Shown piece after piece: positions 42,901 through 50,220 of a stretch of DNA of 64,000 nucleotides. Position numbers and translations under genes: made by a program. Within the stretch, counting starts at the first letter, position 1, and every line of letters starts with the position of its first letter. Below the pieces are notes generated by a model. The model ran no database searches and was not told where the DNA came from. It worked only from the letters and a program-made list of their open reading frames with translations. Source of the DNA: Epiperipatus broadwayi (Eukaryota; Onychophora; Udeonychophora; Euonychophora; Peripatidae); the NCBI GenBank assembly GCA_028023455.1, contig JAQFVV010000457.1, positions 124,001-188,000 of the forward strand. Direction: 5' to 3'.

Positions 42901-45900
42901 AACCTAAATTACAAGTACTTATCTTCATCATCAAATCATAGCAAACTGCTAAAAAATATCCAAATAAAAAAAAAAACTTTCATCATATGCTTACATATTG
43001 ATTTCACGAATACTTGAGGTTAAGATAAAAAAACATTTCTATTATATTTTTTTATTGTATTTAAATTAATTTATACATTCTAAATCATATTTTTAATAAT
43101 TTTCTGTTCATAACTCTTTACATGCAAAATTATTTTTTTGCAAAATAATATTTCAAATATATATTAAAAAGGATATGATTGAATTAAAACCTAATTTAAC
43201 AATTTAAATATGAAATGAAACTGATTTAATAATTTTGATAATTATAATAAGTTTGTTATTTAGTATAGCCTGGAAAACACTATTGCATTTAGCAACACAT
43301 CCTGATTTAATCTTTTACATATACAGTTATTCAGATTAAAATAAATATATATGTAAATTAGAAGAATCATATGATGCTGTTTCAAATATATATACACATA
43401 ATTGCATTTAAATATGTTAATTATTATTATTATTAAGTTATTAAATCCTGTCATTGTTTTAAATCTAAATGTTGTATTTATAAGGTTTAAAAAATAAATT
43501 TTATATATATTAATAAAAAATTATAGATAAATAATATTGAGTTGCAAAACAAAAGATTGAAAAATAAATTGCATATCAGTATACATAAACACACATAAAA
43601 TCTGCACTTACATATCTAAATACAATATATATGCTAATTTACCTTAAACTCCAATTAAGATGTTTTTCTACAGAATTTTCACAAATACTTTCTTGCAAAC
43701 AGAAAAGTGCAAATAAGTAAATCAAATAAATAACTGCAAAAAAAAACAAAAAAACAATATATATATAAACAATCAAATCAAGATAATATAACAGAATACT
43801 GATTAAATAATAACTCAATGATTACTGCATTCTTCGATAGGAATTGCTTTTAGAATAAAAACCTCTAATTTCCTTTTGATCACTTAACATTTGTAATACA
43901 TAAGTATTGCATACTCATTTCAATATAAGATTTCAGGCACAAATTTATAATTATTGCACTTCTACAAAAATATAACTAAATAACCAGAGAAATACAGCTA
44001 TGAGACTAGGCTTTATACAATAGGGTTAAATCAAAAAATCATTAGGTATGCTATTAGATAAGAATATGTGACACATATACTTGGGAGATAACTTTCTACT
44101 ATAAATTAAGTTTAATGACATTAAAGCGATTTATAATGTTTTTGTCTTCATTGCTTTCCACTTACTTATTATTACCGAATATAAAATCACTGTAATAAAA
44201 TCAAGTCATGCTAAATCCTTATTAATAGTGAAAACCATTACCAGCTATTTAAAAGTAAAATAAATATATAAATAAAATTTATTATAATTATTATTTACTT
44301 CTTAATATGTAGAATTAGAAATTAAATAAACATTCATTTTAGCTACTATACAGAATGATTGACTTCTTTGTTAATTCTTTTGAAAATTGCTTTCAATAAA
44401 AAAATATAAAGAATTTTATTTAAAAAAATATCTTTTTACAATTAAAGTTCCTTTATTTTTTATTCTGTACATACTATGTGGAATATAGTTGCTTGAGAGA
44501 TTTGAGCACAAAAGGGATAGACTGGATGCAAATCAAGACTAAAAAAATCTTTTTCTTTTTACTTTTGTAAGTTAGAAATAAATGCATAAAACATTTATTT
44601 TAAAATCTTCTGATTTTCCTACTGTTCAGGATCAATTAAAGTAGCACTAACAATTGTGATTATTGATATACTTTCTTGTGAAACCCTATCATGGGTGCAT
44701 AGCAAGTTGTTAAAAAAATAAATAAATAACAAAATATACAAATTTGGATTCATTGAAAATACAATACAGATTTAATTACCAAAACTATAACTTTTTATAC
44801 AAATTAAAAACTTTGATTATAAGCTTTAGTCAAATAAATAGTCTACTGTACACTGCAAAAAATGAGAGAAAGAAGACAACTGCATTATAACAATGAAGAA
44901 GAATATAAAGTTTCCCAATAATGAATAGTTTTCCATCATTTTTCTCAGGTACATGAATCAGAAATATATGTTGACAATAAATCTATGGAAATTGTAACGG
45001 TCACCTGATGAAACGCATATGAAATTGTTCCAATCATTTCAATATAATCATTCAATTACTGATAATAACTGGAGAATTTTAATTTAATCAATTTTTTATC
45101 CTCGTTAAGAATATTTGTAATTGGAATTACATCCTATATACAAAAGAATTTAGAGTTGATTAAAAAAATTCTCAATAACTTACAAGAATATTTCACAGCT
45201 CAATGGTAAAGATAAATAAAAGTATTGCAATTTTAAGTTATTACCATTTCTGTTTTACATCATTTCTTATTATTATTTTTAATTATTTTATTTCTTTACT
45301 CATTGTTAAATAATTAATATCAATCATTAAATTTTCATTATTTTTACTCAATAGAGATTACACTAATTCCTGTTTTCTTATCACTTCAATAATGCATGTT
45401 TGTTATATAGATAAACTCTTGACATGTATGCATGTTATCTTAAATTATAGATGTTGAAAAAGATTTTATTTTAGACTCAGATACAAATGTAAAAAATTTG
45501 GGATGTACATGTATAACTGATTTAGAAATAGATTGAATTACAAGGTTTGTGTATAACTTTTAGAAAACAGTCATAAAAACTTAAGAACAAAGTTGAGAAA
45601 AATTTACATTTAAACCCTAAGAAAAAATTAAACATGACAAACATGTAAGAACTTTCATACATGTTTAATGATCACATGACTATTATTACATAATCTGAAT
45701 ATTATTTTTGGTTTATATAAAAAACTTGTTTCTAAATATATAAATTGTCTAAATAGTTTGAATTTAAAAACCATTTTTCTGCTAATAAATGTAAAAAAAG
45801 ATAATAAAATATGCACTGTTACGTTTGTTTTATGAGTAAAGTTATTAGATACAATTTGGCAATAATTATAAAATATATATAGTCTTATTTATCACAAGTG

Positions 45901-48039
45901 GTAAGTTTTACATGATTCTTTAACATCAAATATTAAAAATAAATAAGAAGTTAAATTTTCATACAGTTCTTTCAATTGAATGCATTTGAACAAAATTTCA
46001 TTTTAATAATGAAGCAATAACAGAATTTGTTTATATTCAATGTGGAATAAAAGATAATTAAAAATAAGTAATTTACTAATCAATTCTGCCAATTATAAAA
46101 GTTAATTATATTTAGATAAAAATTCCATTTTCATCCATATTTAGGCTCTTAAATACATATAAATTAAACAATGATAAATAGCAGAGCAAAGTTTGAAATC
46201 AGCCAAGATATTATTATAACTAAACTCTAGTCAATTATTTATTACTGATTGAGATTTACAATCTATTTCAGCTTAGATGCAGATGAAAACTGGAATTCCA
46301 TTTTTTATTTAAATATAATTAGCTTTGACAATTGGGAGGATAGTTGCATATTTTAAAAACATTGTTTAGTGAATTTATTTATAATTACCTGTTGAGCATT
46401 CATGCATTTGACTTAATTAAATATATGGATACAAAAAAAAAAAGATCATTGCATATAAAACTGATTCATTTTGACACATAATGTGTAAAAAATGATTATT
46501 TGTTGGCTTTTTATATGTTTTAAATTTTGAATAAACATATGTACATGCATTATTTACGTATTATTATTGCCTTCTTATTTTTATTAGATGCAGTTAAGTG
46601 GACATCGACTCCATGAAATCATGAATGGCATTTTCTTATTCATAAAAAATTTCTATATAAATACATATAGTTTATAATGCTTTCCTGTCAACATTATTGA
46701 TATGTGTACATCATATAATAAATAATTATTCGGAGGATCAAATGACATTCTTGCACTAATGTGATGGTTTGAATATAGCAGGTGTTTTCCAATGAATAAG
46801 TACAGATTTTAATTTCTTTAGCTGCTATTCAATCGGGAAATTATAGTTCTTAAGCAAGCCACTTATCTGATCTGTACTAAAACACGCAAAGCAATCACTT
46901 CATTTCATTACTTATCAATAAAGGTATTAGATGTTTAAAAAACAAAGAGAAGAAAATAGAGATGAGTAGAATATAATAAAGATAGGGAATATACATATAT
47001 TCTCTTTATTAAGGATTGTTAGTTGAAGATAAAGTCAGTATAGATTTTACTATAAGTCAACAGACATAATCAGTAAATCAAAAGAATGGCATTAGACATC
47101 TAAAGTTTGTCCAATAATATTTTTGAGCTCAAAAGGAATGTAAAACAAATGTTCAAAAAATATTACATTAATTTCAATGCTACTTAAATTTCTATTGGTG
47201 ACTTAATTAAAAAGAGTCATTCCATCAATAAAAACTTCAGCTCAATGATAAGATCTTCATACAATTGCTATTAAACAATCATTAGTGAATAAAATAGAGA
47301 ATATTTATGCAAATGCCACTTAGCTGATATGAAAAATATAAGATTACCAACTAAAGTATATAAAACTTTAGACTTCGTTTTCTTTCAAATAGTGGTAGCT
47401 TTATTAATTATTATATAATTTTTAAGATACACTTCTTAAAATAACCAATTTAGTATTTCCAATATCAAAAAATTTTCCATGAAATGAATTTCACAGCTTA
47501 GAACTTACAAAATATAAAGTATACTTAAAATATTCTGCAAAACAATTCAAATTAATGAGATTTTAAATTAGAAATAATAAGTTCATAAAAATTTTAATGC
47601 ACTTTTTTTTTTTTCTTTTTGATAGAATTGTAAACTATATCAGATTTTATTTTATAATTTAAATTTGAAAATGATTTGCAAATATTTTTGCTGGATTCTT
47701 TCAAATAAAATTTTTTTAAAAGAAATAAAAAAGTTTATAAATAACTTTATAACAAGAATTTCTAAAATTAATTCTGCTCAAAAAATTTATAGAATTGAAA
47801 TATCAATTAATATGGAAACTATTTAGATAAAAGTGTGAATTGTAGTTATGAATAAAACTATACTAATAAGTGACAATAATAATGACAAAAATAATAAAAT
47901 CATGATAACATGATGAATACCTACCCAGAAAACAAAGAACTAAAAAAAGGTCATCTCCATACTGAATCCACTGGAAGCAAAGCAAAACCCCTCCACTGGC
48001 TACAACAGCATATTCTGTAGACCCTTGTTGAAGCAGCAT
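9707..48039 (-). CDS. DOLK: Dolichol kinase, 5' seven coding exons (3' end outside window)
   Basis: CTP-dependent dolichol kinase makes dolichyl phosphate at the ER, the lipid carrier for N-glycosylation, O-/C-mannosylation and GPI anchors. Seven minus-strand exons join in frame into about 362 residues, mostly transmembrane helices. Family landmarks, compared from memory with vertebrate DOLK, occur in the right order: an SNADHGL..LMPL block (exon 3), IPKLFPKSFTFGEML (exon 5), TLPWLCGVLGKNPF (exon 6) and RKFFHIMVIMTYIPG (exon 7). Human DOLK is about 538 residues, so roughly the last third, including the expected CTP-binding loop, is missing here and is probably left of base 1. Intron phases read 1,2,1,1,1,0,0. 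I see no frameshift or stop in the seven exons, so the gene looks functional. Identity is sure to the family level; the exon 5/6 junction is the weakest point. Confidence 0.9.
10701..10742. repeat. 21-bp tandem duplication
   Basis: AGATGTCAGAAATAATACTA occurs at 10701 and again at 10722. Simple slippage or unequal exchange is enough to explain it. Confidence 0.8.
12045..12340 (-). mobile_element. RTE-like LINE, 3' fragment (second copy)
   Basis: The reverse complement matches 36350-36640 over about 290 bases: AAGTGGAGTTGGGCTtGACATATTGC, a GATGATAATAGATgG block, ACCCAGAAAGAGACCACAT, and AGATGGATTGAA. This encodes the conserved C-terminal tail of this LINE group (W-G-HI-R-DDNRW ... R-RKRP). 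It is a severely 5'-truncated copy lying in the opposite orientation to the longer copy. Confidence 0.85.
12636..12735. repeat. 50-bp tandem duplication
   Basis: The unit starting TAAATTCTTCTCTTAAAT is present at 12636 and 12686 and differs at a few bases. Each ends with AACAGTAAGTGTGTT. Confidence 0.85.
13190..14615. other. Less A+T-rich island, possible LTR-type relic
   Basis: Base composition shifts here against the surrounding intron. A TATA-like CATATAAATAGCCC lies near 13215, a short ATG frame starting MPKRASMKNITYA at about 13367, and near its right end are TGGTGGCGCCCTCC and GTGACCGTGACAAT, which recall retroelement primer-binding sites. No protease, RT or integrase frame follows, and no direct repeat of the island is seen. 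It could equally be an old gene fragment or a non-coding exon. Interpretation is weak; the compositional change is directly visible. Confidence 0.3.
14529..14589. repeat. Nested 10-bp/6-bp inverted repeat (hairpin)
   Basis: TTGATCACGG (14529-14538) pairs perfectly with CCGTGATCAA (14580-14589). Inside, CCAGAT (14551-14556) pairs with ATCTGG (14565-14570) around an 8-base loop. The stems hold a large share of the local G+C. Confidence 0.75.
16498..17679. mobile_element. Non-autonomous DNA-transposon-like segment between 38-bp direct repeats
   Basis: A 38-bp sequence starting AATAAACTAATAATGCTCAA occurs at 16498-16535 and, with about five changes, at 17642-17679. Between them, AAAATAAGACTAGGTCTTAT (from 16548) faces the inverted AAAATAAGCCCTAGCATAAT near 17305-17325, and another ACTAGGTCTTATATTTGG lies at about 17254. 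This looks like imperfect terminal inverted repeats of a small non-coding DNA element. The direct repeat is longer than any normal target duplication, so it may be a separate duplication. No transposase frame is present. Confidence 0.45.
17873..17975 (+). repeat. Palindromic MITE family, half copy
   Basis: AGGCTAAACTCTCCATA ... CAAGCCAGAATAATCAATGG ... CATAAAATCCCTATCTAGTGCCTA matches the left arm of the palindrome at 32380-32710. The other arm is absent here. Confidence 0.75.
18785..18969 (-). CDS. DOLK: DOLK exon 6
   Basis: The exon encodes LLSCGAVFLLLFTIPLL, a helix, then TLPWLCGVLGKNPFIWIYKY and FESENK before donor AAG|GTATTT. LPWL....KNPF.W matches VLPWLHRLIRRNPLLWLL of vertebrate DOLK. 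Two acceptors lie four bases apart (TATAG| before 18973 and GCAG| before 18969), a NAGNNAG-like arrangement; which is used depends on the exon 5 donor. Phase out is 0. About 14 residues fewer than human between the exon 5 and exon 6 conserved blocks. Confidence 0.88.
20180..21063 (-). pseudogene. LINE C-terminal region remnant
   Basis: Frames at 21063-20812 (KKLIVFSYNKYYVARIVWKG, then YLEKIQREIGRHALDADVWM and AKEAIQGEMG) and 20799-20611 (RDAKSKMKMFCRLQFMD) are two consecutive parts of one former protein. Farther down, broken frames give LLATREC.H and HLLIDCKC, a relic of the C-terminal Cys/His part found after the RT in many LINEs. All are disrupted. Confidence 0.7.
21208..21860 (-). pseudogene. 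LINE reverse transcriptase remnant
   Basis: Visible RT blocks are RPVAVTLVLYKIFAYMVDGR (about 21812-21753), IIFLDIEKAYDRLIEIADG (about 21618-21560, with the first catalytic Asp) and LLFADDIFLC (about 21319-21290, catalytic FADD intact). The frame at 21501-21208 is open for 97 codons; the rest needs frame changes. The order and spacing suit a non-LTR RT. Confidence 0.85.
22600..23260 (-). pseudogene. LINE APE-type endonuclease remnant
   Basis: The reverse complement of 23200-23040 gives KGLEVLALVETHLRE followed by a stop, then RGDGIRV. The ETH motif holds the catalytic Glu of APE-like nucleases. Further on, the frame at 22816-22601 has TIDYVLV and NNDHNFFIIEM, the equivalents of the usual IDYIL and SDH motifs near the end of this domain. 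Several stops interrupt the region. Confidence 0.7.
23399..24106 (-). pseudogene. LINE coiled coil + SGNH hydrolase domain
   Basis: The first frame (24106-23843) starts with a Lys/Glu-rich coiled coil (RINKREKEVKDVEIKLRALD) and runs into TVLIGDSLIRG, the GDSL block I of SGNH esterases. After a broken stretch with VMDEYKELISSL and SVNERLKKLCDRN, the frame at 23602-23399 carries LYTKDGLHLVKQGSEVL, the block V D..H pair. The Ser, Asp and His of the triad are therefore all still readable, though in separate frames. In known retrotransposons such esterases sit in the first open reading frame or upstream of the endonuclease. Confidence 0.75.
25381..25435. repeat. 28-bp tandem duplication
   Basis: ACACATATATCTACATGCAGACAAGT repeats as ACACATATATCTACATACAGACACAT. 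A short microsatellite-like array. Confidence 0.75.
25737..25940 (-). CDS. DOLK: DOLK exon 5 (3' boundary uncertain)
   Basis: The acceptor is TTTCTGCAG| at 25941. The exon contains NIPKLFPKSFTFGEML, equivalent to the LPRCFTPGEALL block of vertebrate DOLK, then a helix and VMNCANKVVVTFSEILGD, which matches VLNQLIKRSLTLVESQGD. Three donors are possible: T|GTAACA (end 25737, used here), G|GTGATT (end 25743) and AAG|GTAGTA (about 20 bases earlier). The first two are phase 1 and suit acceptor GCAG|CT of exon 6; the third is phase 0 and suits TATAG|GCAGCT. The open frame past 25737 to a TAA at about 25696 is probably read-through into the intron. Confidence 0.85.
25941..27759 (-). other. DOLK intron 4
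   Basis: The shortest intron, 1.8 kb. Apart from the hairpin element at 26867-27073 it shows only A+T-rich sequence. Confidence 0.75.
26867..27073. mobile_element. Hairpin (foldback) MITE, about 0.2 kb
   Basis: Arms 26867-26955 and 26983-27073 pair over about 88 bases: GCCTTAGCCTATTCAAACAT faces the inverted GCCTTAACCTGTTCAAACAT, and TTTCTTTCATGAATATATA and GCAGAACTAAGAT recur inverted. The spacer is about 27 bases. The shape is that of a small foldback element; no target duplication is obvious. Confidence 0.8.
27760..27942 (-). CDS. DOLK: DOLK exon 4
   Basis: The acceptor is a T13 run ending CAG| at 27943 and the donor is GTTG|GTAAGT. The exon encodes about 61 residues with two membrane helices (VMTVLATNTLLFSFGVLC and ITLGCYVVSFCLCAVVL) separated by a short K/P/T/S-rich loop. 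Phase 1 at both ends. It aligns with the poorly conserved middle membrane part of the kinase; the frame joins on both sides support it. Confidence 0.85.
27943..31735 (-). other. DOLK intron 3
   Basis: A 3.8-kb intron. A short perfect hairpin lies at 28309-28343. From 28350 to 31735 I see no gene, repeat unit or element, only A+T-rich sequence with many in-frame stops. Confidence 0.75.
28309..28343. repeat. Perfect 12-bp hairpin
   Basis: AGCCAGTTCAGT (28309-28320) and ACTGAACTGGCT (28332-28343) are exact reverse complements around an 11-base A/T loop. The stem is too short for a typical animal microRNA precursor. Confidence 0.85.
31736..31824 (-). CDS. DOLK: DOLK exon 3
   Basis: The acceptor is TTTTTTAG| and the donor is TCGA|GTAAG followed by a T run. 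The split Arg codon (AG from exon 2 plus A) gives RSNADHGLWCILLMPLSLY, which matches the short conserved loop-helix of vertebrate DOLK (RMSANSGLLPASMVMPL, from memory). Phase in 2, out 1. The 89-bp size keeps the frame. Confidence 0.85.
32380..32710. mobile_element. Palindromic MITE, full copy
   Basis: The whole 330-bp unit folds back on itself. The ends are AGGCTAAATTCTC (32380) and its complement GAGAATTTAGCCT (32698-32710). Inner parts such as CAAGCCAGAGTAATCAATG, ATCCCTATCTAGTGC and CACTAGTTTCTAGCTTG recur inverted with few changes. Related half copies lie at 17873-17975 and 61155-61715, so it is a repeated family. There is no coding capacity; movement would need a transposase in trans. 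Confidence 0.85.
33426..33483. repeat. G19 run between 19-bp direct repeats
   Basis: TAAAATGTTCAATATCTTA at 33426-33444 is repeated exactly at 33465-33483. Between them lie one A and 19 consecutive G residues. Such a run is very unusual in this A+T-rich sequence. Confidence 0.95.
33765..34780. repeat. Diverged 0.5-kb tandem duplication
   Basis: Copy 1 (33765-34260) and copy 2 (34261 to about 34780) share, in order: ATTGAAAAC/ACTGAAAAC, TGATTC.TTA.GTATT.CAAAAAT, CTCTTAGCTTA.TTCTTATA, CAACTATCTTCA, ACTACTATGTTATTATAAAATATTC (one change), AGTATATTAATTAATAACTT and GTATGTAGATGAATGATA. They differ by scattered substitutions and small gaps, so the duplication is old. No coding signal. Confidence 0.85.
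35190..36650 (+). mobile_element. RTE-like LINE, 5'-truncated and inactive
   Basis: The RT frame begins near 35205 (..EEVRHAIKCVKKGKAPGNDG). Motifs in order are GKAPGNDG and NYRPISLL in the frame 35217-35579, then FVDYEKAFDSI and VRQGDSISPKLF in 35576-35860 after a frameshift. The catalytic FADD box reads FANE (about 35910-35921), so the second and third acidic residues are lost. The C-terminal tail (WSWAGHIARRDDNR, then RDCKRPRKRP) is broken by stops. The element ends in a TGATGATAATGATGAT tail at 36632-36647, the short simple-repeat ending typical of RTE-type elements. Endonuclease and ORF start are missing. Confidence 0.9.
37540..37665 (-). repeat. tRNA-derived SINE-like relic
   Basis: The reverse complement has TGGCTAACAGTTTAACTG, like a tRNA A box (TGGCtcAgnGGTTAA..), then about 25 bases later GATCTAAGATTAAATCC, like a degenerate B box. 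That spacing fits a tRNA-derived SINE head. It is old; no tail or target duplication is visible. Confidence 0.35.
38489..39055 (+). other. Less A+T-rich island, candidate solo LTR
   Basis: Composition changes sharply here. A TATA-box-like CTATAAAAAGAGG lies at about 38520, and the stretch could be bounded by TGTAATTAATTG (38489) and ..GCGGACACAACA (to 39055), i.e. TG..CA ends as in LTRs. No second copy lies in the window, no target duplication was found, and no open frame of note. A non-coding first exon or promoter of an unseen gene is an alternative. Confidence 0.3.
39360..39780. other. Less A+T-rich stretch, unidentified
   Basis: A stretch with GGAGGAGGGATTTGG, CTCGGCGGGAACCAG and CATGCCCTTAACTTGGAGCAG, richer in G+C than its surroundings. 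It contains no frame longer than about 30 codons. It may belong with the neighbouring island at 38489-39055 as part of one old element. Confidence 0.25.
40700..41400 (-). pseudogene. Gypsy-type integrase remnant
   Basis: CQSTAMISPKKLEPWNK is the second half of the HHCC finger. YEIIVSDN, a stop, then VFMSDLFKDFLKTKGN matches the second catalytic Asp block (..IVSDNGTQFTS.EF..F...G). The frame 41141-40938 starts TNTPYHPEKAIHHLKQVLKK, the T.PYHP..NG..ER....LK block, but the usual catalytic Glu (ER) is not seen. The tail resembles the post-integrase segment of Gypsy Pol. Confidence 0.8.
41441..41632 (-). pseudogene. Retropepsin-like protease C-terminal remnant
   Basis: The frame has VPVKLKVKIKLLPLYMM then LILGRSWFWLQGI, the ILGRDFL-like block near the end of Gypsy proteases, with Asp replaced by Ser. 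The N-terminal catalytic D-S/T-G triad is not recognisable upstream. The frame then runs into integrase sequence without RT. Confidence 0.6.
41930..42040 (-). pseudogene. Gag zinc-knuckle remnant
   Basis: CYCCSKKGHLKKACKLKK fits the CX2CX4HX4C knuckle exactly. After a stop comes a second knuckle, GHICGKSNHLQYIC, in which the first Cys is Gly (one base change). Confidence 0.8.
43643..43733 (-). CDS. DOLK: DOLK exon 2
   Basis: The acceptor is a long T run ending TTTGCAG| and the donor is AAG|GTAAAT. The exon reads IYLIYLFALFCLQES followed by a polar stretch ending ..KHLNWSL. It continues the hydrophobic helix begun in exon 1 and then gives a hydrophilic loop, as expected at this place in the kinase. 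Phase in 1, phase out 2. This piece is poorly conserved, so its assignment rests on frame continuity and splice sites. Confidence 0.7.
43734..47924 (-). other. DOLK intron 1
   Basis: A 4.2-kb intron with canonical ends. I see no gene, element or repeat unit within it; it is A+T-rich with dense stops in all frames. Confidence 0.75.
47925..48039 (-). CDS. DOLK: DOLK exon 1 (start codon, N-terminal membrane segments)
   Basis: ATG at 48039 opens MLLQQGSTEYAVVASGG and runs into hydrophobic helices. An in-frame TAA lies 15 bases upstream at 48057-48055, with no AG acceptor between it and the ATG, so this is the first usable in-frame start. The N-terminus would be about 25 residues shorter than in human DOLK. 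The donor is taken as CTGG|GTAGGT (phase 1), because this joins cleanly to exon 2; a second GT (AG|GTATTC, four bases on) is possible but gives a different phase. An out-of-frame ATG at 48055 overlaps this start. Confidence 0.8.
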
Positions 48040-48055
48040 AATATCGGTTGAACAT
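47951..48055 (-). promoter_or_regulatory. Overlapping upstream ATG/uORF at DOLK start
   Basis: An ATG 16 bases upstream of the DOLK ATG opens a 34-codon frame, out of phase, that ends at TGA inside exon 1. If transcription starts upstream of 48055, scanning ribosomes meet this ATG first, so it could lower DOLK translation. No transcription start can be placed; if the cap site lies between the two ATGs the uORF does not exist. Confidence 0.35.
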
Positions 48056-48174
48056 TATTGCATGCTTGTTTTCAATAATCAATACAAAAAAAATAAAATC
48101 AATATTTAATAATTTAATATATAATCAATTTCTAATTCTATATATTGTAATGCTTTCATATAAGTGTAGCTCTC

Positions 48175-48180
48175 ACGTGT
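48175..48180. promoter_or_regulatory. CACGTG E-box upstream of DOLK
   Basis: The palindromic hexamer CACGTG lies about 136 bases upstream of the DOLK start codon in otherwise A/T-only sequence. E-boxes of this type bind bHLH factors. A single hexamer is weak evidence and no promoter core can be seen. Confidence 0.15.
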
Positions 48181-48239
48181 ATATATATATGCATTACATG
48201 TACTTGTTTATAGTTCGTTGAAATAGGAAAAAAAGTTAA

Positions 48240-50220
48240 GTAAATGAAAAAAAATTTAAGAAGTAAAGCATGTCATATTTATACTTAAAATACAGTAATA
48301 TAAAGGGATATTTGAAAAAAAAAAAAGAAAAAGAGAAAAAAAAAGAAAAACATGGTGAAGTAGAAGCAATCAAGGGAAAAGCAAAAGAAAGAGAAAAAAG
48401 AGAAGATTTGAGAGAAGAGTTTGGATTGCAGGAGTTCGAAGAGAAGTTTTTCTGTAGGTTTGGTCTGAGCAAAAAAAGGGGTTAGGGGAAGAAATGGGAT
48501 TGTTTAGATGTCAAAAAGCAGAAGAGAGGTTCGTTGGGTTGTGAAGGGAGAGTGAGCCAATTGGTGTAATTGGGTTGTCACAAAAGGGGGGCACGGTGGG
48601 GGCAGGAAAGGAGACACAAGTGGGGGAGGGGGTCAATGAGTCTTTGGAGTATGATCAACTATAGTGTTGGGTGGAGTCTGAATATTATGTGAATTTGTTG
48701 CCAAGGTTTTGTTAGTTTGCTGGATATTTTAGGGAGAGGGGAGTATTAGGTAGATTGGGGAGGAATTATTATCTATTGTGTGTGAACATGATCCTCCTAA
48801 TGGTTTGTATTTGAATTGTGCTAATAGGTCTTTAATATAATTGTTAATATTCTTCTATGTGTTCAATTTACACAAGTGATAGTTTAAACATAAATGTTTG
48901 AGATGGAATTGTGGATGGGGTGATTTAGAATTAGGATGGATGAGGATTTAATGGTTTAACAATCATTTTGTAATCTATTGAGGGGGTCTCTTGACACGGA
49001 AAGGTAAGATATTTGAGTCATTACTGTTTTCATATGTAATAGAGAAAGATAGTTTAGTGTGTTGAATTGGTTGTATATTTAAAATATTATTTTTAGATGC
49101 TATAAAAAATGTCATCACAATCGGATATATGAAGTTGGGTTATTGTTGAAATATTTTGGAATGATGGATGTCATATTTATTTAAGATATACTGGATAACA
49201 CGATAGGGAGAGGAACATCTTGCATTGGACATATCTTCGAAAAGAGGAAAATAGGGAGAAGAGAGGAAAGAAAAAATTAACTCGTAGGAAAGAAGAACAA
49301 CTTTGTATAATTTGGATGGATGTTTCTATTGATTGATCATATATAACATCCAGGAAAAGAACATGAGAGATGAATGTTTAATTCTGGAGATGAATGAAAA
49401 GATGAATTTAGTGATGAGAAAAAAGGTAATCTATAATCAATTGATAACAATTTGGTGTAAAATAATGAAGAAATCATAATCAAGGGTTGTGGTTATGTTG
49501 TTTGAATTGGAAACATTGGGGAGGTAGGAGAAGGATAATGAAAGGATAGGCTGTCCTTGAAAGTCAAACAATTAAAAATTATCTCAGCAAGTTTGATGTT
49601 AAAAGGTATCAGACCAACTTAATATTTTAATTTGGTCATGCATTTTATTTAGTAATGGTGTTATTTAATAAAAAAGGATGTTTGTCTTCTTGAGAAAATG
49701 ATGTTGTGTGTTTTGAAATATTGTTTAGTATTTAACAATATCCATGTTGCTCCATCAAGAAAGTATTTATACTTAAAATACAGTAATATAAACTAAAGTA
49801 GCAAGTTAGATCGATAAGATAAGAACAAGGAAAGAAATATACTAGCCTTTTATTAATTGAATTGCAAAGATGGGGAAAAGAAAACCAAATTTAAGTTTTA
49901 AATTATGATTCGTTCTCTTCATTTTATCTGTAGTAATAGAATTCTAAGAATTAATGTTGTAGAAAAAAAAAAATTGGGTACAATGTCAAAACAGATGATT
50001 GAAGTAAATGAAAATAATATGTAATTCAAATTAGAAATAGAACAATAAAATAATTAATGACAAGTAATCTTTGTAAACTACCTCATCAGCAGAAATGCAA
50101 TTAAATTTTGGAAAATTCCTGGCTGAGAAGATATTAGATTAATCTAAAAGAAGATTAAGTAAAAAAAAGAATGAAAAAAAGCAAAAATGAATAAAAGTGA
50201 ACAATAGGAGGGAGGGGAGT
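48240..50220 (+). repeat. Purine-rich block, probably an old retroelement
   Basis: From about 48310 the plus strand is strikingly purine-rich and G-rich for this region (AGAAAAAGAG tracts, GGGGGAGGGGG near 48625). The plus frame 48270-48485 gives KKEKEKKKEK then REDLREEFGLQEFEEKFF, a charged helix with many Lys/Glu. Such strand asymmetry with a Lys/Glu-rich frame is common in first ORFs of LINEs, and the decayed LINE in intron 5 shows the mirror pattern. Nothing further downstream translates into a known motif, so this stays a guess. Confidence 0.35.

Larger units (their letters stand above)
31825..43642 (-). other. DOLK intron 2
   Basis: The longest intron, 11.8 kb. It carries the MITE at 32380-32710, the G19 run, the tandem duplication at 33765-34780, the RTE-like LINE, a SINE-like relic, two less A+T-rich islands and the Gypsy relic. 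The stretches 32711-33420, 36651-37540, 37670-38480 and 42311-43642 hold nothing I can name. Confidence 0.75.

Noticed and set aside
48236-48472. 78-codon minus-strand Ser/Phe-rich frame near the DOLK start
   Set aside because: It is the complement of an A/G-rich tract and looks like low-complexity read-through, not a DOLK 5' exon; the in-frame TAA before 48039 also separates it from DOLK.
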